DNA from: UBA1424 sp041669225
GTDB lineage: Bacteria > Bacillota_I > Bacilli_A > RFN20 > CAG-826
NCBI GenBank assembly: GCA_041669225.1
Contig: JBAYBO010000049.1
Span: forward strand, 1-7,154
Reading direction: 5' to 3'
Length of the DNA stretch: 7,154 nucleotides
Shown: piece by piece, positions 1 to 5,847 of the stretch
How positions within the stretch are numbered: the stretch's first letter is position 1
Layout of the letters: every line of letters begins with the position of its first letter
The notes under the pieces: model-generated
What the model saw: the letters and a program-made list of their open reading frames with translations, nothing else
What the model was told of the DNA's origin: nothing
The model's database searches: none
Made by a program: the position numbers and the translations under genes

Positions 1-381
1 ACAGCTATGGGCTTTTTTGTTAGTGTAATTGCCAATTATTTATTATCCGTCTTATGGGTGTTTCAAAACGTTGATCAAAAGACTGATGTAAAGTCTAAAA
101 AGAATATTTTTCTCTTTGTCATACTATCCGCGGGTGGACTATTACTTGGCACTGGTGTGATGATTGGTTTTGAGTCTTTGGCCGCAAGCGTTATTCAAGT
201 CGATATTAATAACTGGATAAGCGATTTCCTCGTTAATTATTTGCGTTCAGCCGCCTTCTGGTATTTTACCCTCTTCTTTGGAATCAAAACACTCGTGATT
301 TTGTCGTATAATTATATTACGAGAAAGAAAATTATATTTAAGGCTCCAAAGGAGAAAGATAATGAACAAACTACGAATTAA
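1..381 (+). CDS. GtrA-like small multi-spanning membrane protein, 5' end cut off by the window
   Basis: The frame is open to the window edge (codons ACA GCT precede the first ATG at 7), so the gene almost certainly begins upstream and only about 126 C-terminal residues are visible. Three hydrophobic segments are seen. The first ends in ANYLLSVLWVF, which fits the GtrA-family signature (NFLL..rwvF) at the end of the second membrane helix. The second is IFLFVILSAGGLLLGTGVMI. The third is AAFWYFTLFFGIKTLVILSY, followed by the basic tail NYITRKKIIF, which fits the family's closing helix. GtrA-type proteins are small four-helix membrane proteins thought to help move lipid-linked sugars across the membrane or to assist glycosyltransferases. 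The missing part would be the first helix. The next gene, a glycosyltransferase, starts inside this one (20-bp overlap), which supports a shared role in envelope glycosylation. The substrate cannot be told. Family call fairly confident, exact function not. Confidence 0.72.
   Translation, partial: TAMGFFVSVIANYLLSVLWVFQNVDQKTDVKSKKNIFLFVILSAGGLLLGTGVMIGFESLAASVIQVDINNWISDFLVNYLRSAAFWYFTLFFGIKTLVILSYNYITRKKIIFKAPKEKDNEQTTN
348..354 (+). promoter_or_regulatory. Shine-Dalgarno site for the glycosyltransferase
   Basis: AAAGGAG lies 7 nt before the ATG at 362, inside the end of the upstream gene. It is a strong, well-spaced ribosome binding site and fixes the start of the glycosyltransferase. Several later genes in this window lack such a site. 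Confidence 0.85.
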
Positions 382-1408
382 CATGCTTTCTAAAGCTGAC
401 TCTATTGATGGCCAGGGAGTCGGTTCGGCGTATTTAGAACAAGTTGCCCTCGTCAAAGAATGCGATGACATTTTTGATGTAACGGTTAACAATTCCGGAT
501 CAAAATTCGATATTGTCCATGTGCATACGATTAATCCTCAATATTATCTGAAGATGAATAAAAAGCATGTCAATGTTTGCTATGTTCACATGCTACCTGA
601 TACATTAGATGGATCGATTAAGCTCCCAAAAGGTCTTTTCAAATTTTTTAAAAAATATGTAACGAGGTTTTATCAAAAAGCCGATGAAATTGTCGTTGTG
701 AATCCGATATTTATTAACCCTCTTGTCGAACTCGGCATAAAAAAAGAACACATTACTTATATCCCTAATTACGTATCTAAAAATCAATTTCATATCATCA
801 GCGAAGATAAGAGAATGGAGGTACGTGATTTGTATGGCGTCCCCCGTGATCGTTTCGTCGTGCTCGGCGTTGGCCAGGTTCAAACTCGAAAAGGCGTTTT
901 AGACTTTATCGAGACCGCAAAGCGTAACCCCGAAATGTTTTTCGTGTGGGCGGGCGGATTTTCGTTTGGAAAAATTACTGACGGATATAAAGAACTGAAA
1001 GAAATTGTTGATAATCCACCAGAGAACGTTAAGTTTACAGGTATCGTCAAACGCGACAAAATGAACGACATATTTAACATGTCAGACGTCCTTTTTATGC
1101 CTTCATTTAACGAACTTTTTCCAATGGCGATTCTCGAAGCTGTTAACGCTCATAAACCCGTCTTATTAAGAGACTTAGATTTATATGTTGACATTCTCTT
1201 TGAAAAATATGAAAAGGGCCACGGTGTCGATGATTTTGTCATAGGCCTTCAAAATCTAAAAAATGATAAAACCTTGTATGATAAAGCGTCAAAGAATTCA
1301 GCCTATATCAGTGAGTTTTATTCTAAAGAACATGTTCGCGAAATATGGCGCGAATATTATCCGAGAATATACCAAAAATATTTAGGTCACAAAAAATACC
1401 CTAAATAA
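362..1408 (+). CDS. GT4-family glycosyltransferase (GT-B fold), probably glycolipid-type
   Basis: A 348-residue retaining glycosyltransferase of the GT-B fold, cytoplasmic face of the membrane. Visible elements: a glycine-rich acceptor-side loop near the N-terminus (GQGVGSAYLEQ, 18-27); FDIVHVHT (49-56), typical of the N-domain; ADEIVVVN (107-114) and ITYIPNYV (131-138) at the domain junction; the C-domain opening with VVLGVGQVQTRKGVLDF (166-182); VWAGG (195-199); VKFTGIV (223-229); and the sugar-nucleotide binding E-x7-E motif, E251...E259 in FNELFPMAILEA. The overall pattern resembles the LafB/CpoA and Acholeplasma-type enzymes that add a glucose to a glycosyl-diacylglycerol, but this is my recollection of family style. 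A wall-polymer or other sugar transferase remains possible. It overlaps the GtrA-like gene by 20 bp and has a strong ribosome binding site, so the two are likely co-translated. No signal peptide or membrane helix is seen. GT4 is secure; the acceptor is inferred. Confidence 0.88.
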   Translation: MNKLRINMLSKADSIDGQGVGSAYLEQVALVKECDDIFDVTVNNSGSKFDIVHVHTINPQYYLKMNKKHVNVCYVHMLPDTLDGSIKLPKGLFKFFKKYVTRFYQKADEIVVVNPIFINPLVELGIKKEHITYIPNYVSKNQFHIISEDKRMEVRDLYGVPRDRFVVLGVGQVQTRKGVLDFIETAKRNPEMFFVWAGGFSFGKITDGYKELKEIVDNPPENVKFTGIVKRDKMNDIFNMSDVLFMPSFNELFPMAILEAVNAHKPVLLRDLDLYVDILFEKYEKGHGVDDFVIGLQNLKNDKTLYDKASKNSAYISEFYSKEHVREIWREYYPRIYQKYLGHKKYPK

Positions 1409-1435
1409 TTATGTAGTTTCACCCATCATCTTATT

Positions 1436-1464
1436 TTGCTTTAGGTAAAGTTTTACTTTAGAAT
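1436..1464 (+). promoter_or_regulatory. Candidate promoter of the kinase-like gene, placed for a leaderless mRNA
   Basis: TTGCTT (1436-1441), a 17-bp spacer, then TAGAAT (1459-1464). The -10 matches consensus at 5 of 6 positions, the -35 only at 3. Transcription would start about 7 nt after the -10, which is the A of the ATG at 1471. The 62-bp gap after the glycosyltransferase and the lack of a convincing ribosome binding site fit this. In AT-rich DNA such matches are common, so it is only a candidate. Confidence 0.4.
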
Positions 1465-1470
1465 AGGAAT

Positions 1471-2058
1471 ATGGAAAAAAGAGTTATTAAACGTTACGAA
1501 TACGAACTTATGCAACTCTTAAAACATACTGAAGAGGTGGATATTTACCTTGCCAAACGAAAAGATCGTTACTTTTCCTTCCGCGAATATCGTGTTGAAA
1601 AACCATATAATGAGGATTTGGCAAAGTACAAAAAAATACAAAAAATAGGCGTTAATGTGCAGAAGCTCATTGCTCATGACCGTCAACTTCTCGTTTTGAT
1701 TTTCGAATGTTTTCAAGAACCAACAGCCCTCGATGTCTTAGCAAAAGAAGAACTTAAGGAAATATATTTTAAACAATTATTTACTATTTATCGATTCTGC
1801 CGTTTTTCAAAAGTTGAGCTTAACTATCTACCTAATAATTTCGTTCTCAAAGGTACGACGCTTTACTATATCGGTGAAGAAATTACCGCTTCCGATCCAT
1901 CTCGAAACTTAGAAAATTTTGGACTTCGCTACTGGATATATTCAAAAGAAGCGTCCGAACTTCTTGAAGAAAAAGGACTTCCCAGTGAACCCAAACGTCT
2001 TATTAGCGAGGAAGAAACTAACAAACGAATTGTCCTACTAAGCGTCACCTATTGGTGA
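1471..2058 (+). CDS. Unassigned protein, candidate degenerate kinase-like fold (pseudokinase)
   Basis: I do not recognise a named family for this 195-residue cytoplasmic protein, but its order of elements follows a small protein-kinase/aminoglycoside-kinase fold. The N-lobe shows YLAKRKDRYFSFREY (26-40, strand pair, Arg/Glu where the ATP lysine would be expected), then a helix and GVNVQKLIAHD (60-70), like the 'gv.vPkl...d' stretch. LLVLIFECFQEPTALDVL (73-90) looks like the hinge. In the C-lobe VELNYLPNNFVL (115-126) lines up with the catalytic loop IHRDLKPENILL: Asn118 sits at the catalytic Asp and Asn123 at the metal-binding Asn. LYYIGEE (131-137) sits where the DFG segment should be and lacks its Asp. 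If right, it cannot phosphorylate in the usual way. It lies between the glycosyltransferase and prs (12-nt gap), with no ribosome binding site. The stop is TGA followed at once by TAA. Gene real; fold call tentative. Confidence 0.82.
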   Translation: MEKRVIKRYEYELMQLLKHTEEVDIYLAKRKDRYFSFREYRVEKPYNEDLAKYKKIQKIGVNVQKLIAHDRQLLVLIFECFQEPTALDVLAKEELKEIYFKQLFTIYRFCRFSKVELNYLPNNFVLKGTTLYYIGEEITASDPSRNLENFGLRYWIYSKEASELLEEKGLPSEPKRLISEEETNKRIVLLSVTYW

Positions 2059-2070
2059 TAAACTATAGTC

Positions 2071-3027
2071 ATGCTCGAAAAAATAGTCATCTTTAACTTA
2101 TCCTCAAATCCCGAACTGACGAAAAAAATCGCTGCCTTTTTAAAACTTCCTATAGGACAAGTTGAACTTATGCATTTTGCTGACGGCGAAATCATGGCTC
2201 GTTCGCTTGACTCGGTGCGAGGTAAATCCGTATATATCGTCCAATCTACTTGTTCACCGGCATCAGAAAGGCTAATGGAATTATTGGTCTTAATTGATGG
2301 CATCAGAAAGGCTAGTGCCAAGGATATTAACGTCGTCATTCCTTATTATGGGTATTCTCGCCAAGACCGTATCGCCCGTCCACGCGAACCAATTTCGGCT
2401 CGTTTGGTTGCCGATTTATTACAAACAGTTGGCGTTTCTCATTTGATAACCATTGACTTGCACACTCCACAAATTCAAGGTTTCTTTTCTTGCCCAGTCG
2501 ATAATTTATCGACAATTCATTTATTCGCCAGTTATTACACGAAGAAATTAAAACAATTGAAAATTAATCCTAGTGAAGTCGTCGTTGTTTCTCCCGATCA
2601 CGGAAGTGCTCACCGCGGGCGCGATCTTGCTACCGCTTTGCCGGGCTCTCAACTTGCTATTGTCGATAAAAGACGACCTTCGCCAAATGAAGCTGAAGTC
2701 GTTAACATCGTCGGCGATGTCGAAGGCAAAACGTGCATTATTATCGACGATATTATTGATACGGGCGGGACGATTGTCGCTTCGGCTAAAGAACTATATG
2801 CCAAAGGAGCGAAAAACATTCTTGTTGCCGCATCTCACGGGGTATTTTCTCGTAACAGTGTTGACGCCATGAAGAACGCTGGCATCAGCGATATTGTTGT
2901 TACTGATAGCATCGAAAAGAGTATTCCTGACGTCAATGTAATTTCGGTCGCCGAGGTTTTATCGCACGTTATAACACATAATGAAAGTGGAACGTCTCTA
3001 CCCCCTGAATATCTCGCTTTTTATTAA
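2071..3027 (+). CDS. prs: Ribose-phosphate pyrophosphokinase (PRPP synthase)
   Basis: Makes 5-phosphoribosyl 1-diphosphate from ribose 5-phosphate and ATP, the shared precursor of purines, pyrimidines, NAD, histidine and tryptophan; cytosolic, normally a hexamer. The 318-residue length is normal for class I enzymes. Seen in order: SSNPEL (11-16) and FADGE (36-40) of the N-domain; PYYGYSRQDR (91-100) with the ATP-contacting Arg-Gln; RPREPISARLVADLL (103-117); IDLHTPQIQGFF (128-139) with catalytic His131; VSPDHGSAHRGRDLA (173-187), the pyrophosphate-binding stretch; DKRRPSPNEAEV (199-210) with the active-site Lys200-Arg201; and the PRPP loop DDIIDTGGT (226-234). All key residues are intact. The ATG at 2071 puts the N-terminus where the family begins, but the 12-nt gap before it (TAAACTATAGTC) holds no Shine-Dalgarno sequence. 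A 16-bp direct repeat lies inside the gene (see separate entry). Confidence 0.98.
   Translation: MLEKIVIFNLSSNPELTKKIAAFLKLPIGQVELMHFADGEIMARSLDSVRGKSVYIVQSTCSPASERLMELLVLIDGIRKASAKDINVVIPYYGYSRQDRIARPREPISARLVADLLQTVGVSHLITIDLHTPQIQGFFSCPVDNLSTIHLFASYYTKKLKQLKINPSEVVVVSPDHGSAHRGRDLATALPGSQLAIVDKRRPSPNEAEVVNIVGDVEGKTCIIIDDIIDTGGTIVASAKELYAKGAKNILVAASHGVFSRNSVDAMKNAGISDIVVTDSIEKSIPDVNVISVAEVLSHVITHNESGTSLPPEYLAFY
2259..2314 (+). repeat. 16-bp direct repeat inside prs, copies 40 bp apart in different frames
   Basis: GGCATCAGAAAGGCTA occurs at 2259-2274 and again, identically, at 2299-2314. The offset of 40 bp is not a multiple of three, so the copies are read in different frames: the first as part of ...PASERLM, the second as part of ...GIRKAS. 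Both readings fit the PRPP synthase family, so the repeat does not break the gene. Confidence 0.85.
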
Positions 3028-3068
3028 AGAGCTGTAATTTGCGGCGTTTTAATTGTATTTATACATAA

Positions 3069-3587
3069 ATGGACAACAAAATTAAGAACCGATCGCTCAT
3101 TGAAAGAATATCGATTAACGCGATGATCGCGTCAATCTATTTCATTTTGACAATGGCAACTTTGCCTGTTTCCTTTTTGGGAATGCAAATTCGAATTGCC
3201 GAAATGCTCATTCTTCTTTGCTTTTTTCGCAAGGATTTCGTCATCGGTGTTTCGGTTGGCACCCTGCTTGCTAATACGATGTCGCCAATGTTTGCCTGGG
3301 ATATGCTTTTTGGCACCCTCGCGACGATTATAAGCGGGTTGCTCATCGGTTACATGAAGCAACTATTTATTGCCGCCTTGATTCCGGTTGTTATTAATGC
3401 CTTTGTTGTGGGACTTGAACTTCATTTAATCATGGGACTTCCTTTTTGGCTTAATGTTGGACTGGTTGGACTCGGCGAATTTATTGCTGTTGCAATTTTG
3501 GGTTATTTTATCTTCCTTGCCTTAGGCAGAAACGAAAAATTCCAAGAGATGATTGGTACGAACCAAAATTATCGATTTAAGTGGTAG
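3069..3587 (+). CDS. queT: QueT-family queuosine-precursor transporter (ECF S-component)
   Basis: A 172-residue, very hydrophobic protein with about five to six membrane segments, matching the size and pattern of QueT substrate-binding subunits of energy-coupling-factor (ECF) transporters. Diagnostic stretches: QIRIAEMLILLCFF (40-53), the family's 'vRvsEaLtvLPff' element; GTLLANTMSPMFAWDMLFGT (64-83), matching 'G.l.AN...g..DiifGtlaT'; and GLGEFIAVAILGYF (134-147) near the end. It would take up a 7-deazaguanine precursor (preQ0, preQ1 or queuine) with a shared ECF ATPase/transmembrane module encoded elsewhere; none is in this window. The tgt-queA-queH genes directly downstream strongly support the assignment. 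The ATG at 3069 follows an AT-rich 41-nt gap after prs with no Shine-Dalgarno sequence; a TATACA (3060-3065) sits just before it. Which precursor is imported is not visible from the sequence. Confidence 0.88.
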   Translation: MDNKIKNRSLIERISINAMIASIYFILTMATLPVSFLGMQIRIAEMLILLCFFRKDFVIGVSVGTLLANTMSPMFAWDMLFGTLATIISGLLIGYMKQLFIAALIPVVINAFVVGLELHLIMGLPFWLNVGLVGLGEFIAVAILGYFIFLALGRNEKFQEMIGTNQNYRFKW

Positions 3588-3633
3588 TTTTTTGATTTGA
3601 GTTATTATTTTTTTCTTATTATTTGTTAATTTA

Positions 3634-3661
3634 TTGGCATTTTCGAGTTCAATATTTTAAT
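3634..3661 (+). promoter_or_regulatory. Possible promoter for tgt-queA-queH
   Basis: TTGGCA (3634-3639), 16-bp spacer, TTTAAT (3656-3661). The -35 matches at 4 of 6 and the -10 at 5 of 6 positions. Transcription would begin around 3668, only about 6 nt before the ATG at 3674, giving an almost leaderless message. This fits the missing ribosome binding site, but the 86-bp queT-tgt spacer is so T-rich that chance matches are likely. Confidence 0.35.
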
Positions 3662-3673
3662 ATCTTGTATGCT

Positions 3674-4798
3674 ATGGAAAATTTTTATTTAGAAATAAAA
3701 CATATTTGCAAACAAACCGGTGCTCGTTATGGAATTTTGCATACTCCTCATGGTGATGTCGAAATACCGATGTTTATGCCGGTTGGTACGCTTGCCACGG
3801 TCAAAACGTTGTCGCCTGAAGAGGTAAAGCAACTTGGCTCAGGCGTTATCTTAGCTAATACATATCATCTCCACCTTCGCCCCGGAGAAGAAATCGTTAG
3901 TAAGGCTGGTGGAATCCATAAATTTATGAATTATGACGGTCCGATTCTAACTGACTCTGGCGGTTTTCAAGTCTTTTCTTTAATGGATAACCGCAAGATT
4001 AGTGAAGAAGGCGTCGTCTTTAAAAGTCATCTCGACGGTTCAAAACTTGAATTTACTCCAGAAAAAGTAATTGCTATTCAAGAAAAAATTGGAGCCGACA
4101 TTATTATGTCGTTTGATGAATGTATGCCTTATCCTGTCGAACACGAGTATGCTAAAAAAAGTGTGGAACGGACTTTGCGGTGGGCCAAGCGAGGCAAAGG
4201 AGCTCAAACACGAATCGACCAAGCCTTATTTGGCATCGTTCAAGGCAGTGACTATGAAGATCTTCGTCAATTTTCGGCCACTGAATTAGTCAAAATTGAT
4301 TTCCCTGGTTATTCAATCGGTGGAACTTCAATTGGGGAGCCCAAAGACGTCTTTATCAAAATGGTAGATCAATCAGTTAAATATCTGCCAGCGGATAAAC
4401 CGCGATATTTAATGGGGGTTGGTTCAATTGACTTTTTGCTTGAAGGCATCGAACGGGGCGTCGATATGTTCGATTGCGTTCTGCCAACACGAATTGCCCG
4501 TCATGGAGCCTTGATGACATCAATTGGCAGAGTTAATATCCGCGATGCAAAATATAAAGAAGACTTCTCGCCCTTAGATCCTAATTGCGATTGCTATACT
4601 TGCAAGAATTATACAAAAGCCTATCTTCGCCATCTTTATGTCAGCGAAGAAACTTTTGGAAAAAGACTCCTATCAATCCATAATGTTCGCTTCCTCATCT
4701 CTTTGATGGAAAAAGCCCGCCAAGCTATTCAAGAAGATCGGTTTGGTGATTTTAAAAATGAAGTCTATCGCTCCTTTGGGAACAAAAAAGGTTTTTAA
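3674..4798 (+). CDS. tgt: tRNA-guanine transglycosylase (queuine tRNA-ribosyltransferase)
   Basis: Exchanges guanine-34 for preQ1 in the GUN anticodons of tRNA-Asp, -Asn, -His and -Tyr, the committed tRNA step of queuosine synthesis. From the ATG at 3674 it is 374 residues, normal for bacteria, and begins ENFYLEIKHICKQTGAR, which aligns with the family N-terminus. A longer frame from a TTG at 3623 would add 17 unrelated residues and is rejected. Active site: Asp94 in TDSGGFQVFS, Asp148 in FDEC, VQG at 189-191, YSIGG (213-217), and Asp267 in FDCVLPTR, equivalent to the nucleophile Asp280 of the Zymomonas enzyme. Zinc ligands Cys305, Cys307, Cys310 and His336 have the same spacing as Zymomonas 318/320/323/349. 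All key residues are intact, so it is probably active. No Shine-Dalgarno site precedes the start. The stop overlaps the start of queA (TAATG). Confidence 0.98.
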   Translation: MENFYLEIKHICKQTGARYGILHTPHGDVEIPMFMPVGTLATVKTLSPEEVKQLGSGVILANTYHLHLRPGEEIVSKAGGIHKFMNYDGPILTDSGGFQVFSLMDNRKISEEGVVFKSHLDGSKLEFTPEKVIAIQEKIGADIIMSFDECMPYPVEHEYAKKSVERTLRWAKRGKGAQTRIDQALFGIVQGSDYEDLRQFSATELVKIDFPGYSIGGTSIGEPKDVFIKMVDQSVKYLPADKPRYLMGVGSIDFLLEGIERGVDMFDCVLPTRIARHGALMTSIGRVNIRDAKYKEDFSPLDPNCDCYTCKNYTKAYLRHLYVSEETFGKRLLSIHNVRFLISLMEKARQAIQEDRFGDFKNEVYRSFGNKKGF

Positions 4799-5847
4799 TG
4801 GATATAAATCTTTTTGATTTTATTTTACCTGAGCATTTAATTGCTCAATCTCCATCACCAATTCGCGATGAATCGCGAATGATAAGCGTGGATCGCTTTA
4901 ACCAAACCTTTAAGGATGAACATTTCTTCGATATTTTGAAATACCTTAAACTGGGTGATGTTTTAGTGCGAAACAACACAAAAGTTTTGCCGGCTCGCCT
5001 ATTTGGAATAAAGGATGGAACTGGTGCCCATGTCGAAGTTTTATTGCTTCGTGAATTAGAAAAAGATTTATGGGAATGTTTAGCTGGTAATGCCAAAGCG
5101 ATAAAAAAAGACACGATTATTAATTTTAAAGAAAGTGTTTTAAAGGCGGAATGCGTCGAGGTAAAAGATGAAGGAATTCGTCATATGCGCTTTATATACG
5201 ATGGAGTCTTTCTAGAAGCTTTAGAAAAAGTTGGCTTGATGCCTTTACCACCTTATATTAAAAAGCAATGCGAAGATAATAGCCGTTATCAAACAGTGTA
5301 CGCCGAACGTCTTGGCAGTAGTGCTGCTCCGACGGCGGGTTTTCATTTTACTCCGGAATTACTAGCAAAAATCAGGCAAATCGGCGTTGAAATCATTGAT
5401 ATTACATTACATATTGGTCTTGGAACCTTTCGTCCAGTTAAAGTAAAAGACACCAAGGATCACGTCATGCATAGTGAGTATTTTGAAGTATCCGCAAACG
5501 CTAGCGAAACACTGAATAAAGCCAAAAAAGAAGGACATAGAATTATTGCGGTTGGCACGACTTCAACAAGAACGCTTGAGGCCATTTATCACAAATATGG
5601 CAAGTTCGTTGCTTGTAAAGAAGCGACGGATATTTTTATTAGTCCTGGTTATAAATTTGTAGCAATCGATGCTCTAATTACCAATTTTCATCTTCCGAAA
5701 TCAACTTTGATTATGCTTGTTTCGGCTTTTCTCGGCCGCGAATTTACTTTGCAAATTTATGACCATGCGATAAAGGAGAAGTATCGGTTCTTTAGTTTTG
5801 GAGACGCAATGTTTATTTATGGAAAACAAAAAGAATTACTATCTTAA
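4798..5847 (+). CDS. queA: S-adenosylmethionine:tRNA ribosyltransferase-isomerase
   Basis: Transfers and rearranges the ribosyl group of S-adenosylmethionine onto preQ1-34 in tRNA, giving epoxyqueuosine. The 349 residues match the family length. Conserved blocks in order: FDFILPEHLIAQ (6-17), DVLVRNNTKVLPARL (54-68), RYQTVYA (163-169), SSAAPTAGFHFT (174-185), LHIGLGTFRPV (204-214), GTTSTRTLE (253-261), TDIFISPGY (277-285), TNFHLPKSTL (295-304) and SFGDAM (333-338). The usual Leu in APTAGLHF is Phe here, a mild change. The start overlaps the tgt stop by one base, and a weak AAAAAGG (4785-4791) lies 6 nt upstream, so translation is probably coupled to tgt. The last 29 bp overlap queH. Its product is the substrate of the QueH protein encoded next. 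Confidence 0.98.
   Translation: MDINLFDFILPEHLIAQSPSPIRDESRMISVDRFNQTFKDEHFFDILKYLKLGDVLVRNNTKVLPARLFGIKDGTGAHVEVLLLRELEKDLWECLAGNAKAIKKDTIINFKESVLKAECVEVKDEGIRHMRFIYDGVFLEALEKVGLMPLPPYIKKQCEDNSRYQTVYAERLGSSAAPTAGFHFTPELLAKIRQIGVEIIDITLHIGLGTFRPVKVKDTKDHVMHSEYFEVSANASETLNKAKKEGHRIIAVGTTSTRTLEAIYHKYGKFVACKEATDIFISPGYKFVAIDALITNFHLPKSTLIMLVSAFLGREFTLQIYDHAIKEKYRFFSFGDAMFIYGKQKELLS

Noticed and set aside
1409..1470. Terminator hairpin CTTTA-GG-TAAAG near 1439-1450
   Set aside because: The loop would be two bases, the stem is AT-rich and there is no proper GC stem plus U-tract.
3028..3068. preQ1 riboswitch upstream of queT
   Set aside because: Expected from the gene function, but the 41-nt gap shows no preQ1-I or preQ1-II type hairpin/pseudoknot; the queT-tgt spacer likewise shows none that I can recognise.
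3588..3625. Intrinsic terminator after queT
   Set aside because: T runs are present but no stable stem could be drawn before them.
3623..3673. TTG start extending tgt by 17 residues
   Set aside because: The extra residues do not resemble Tgt, the spacer is T-rich noncoding-like DNA, and the ATG at 3674 matches the family N-terminus.
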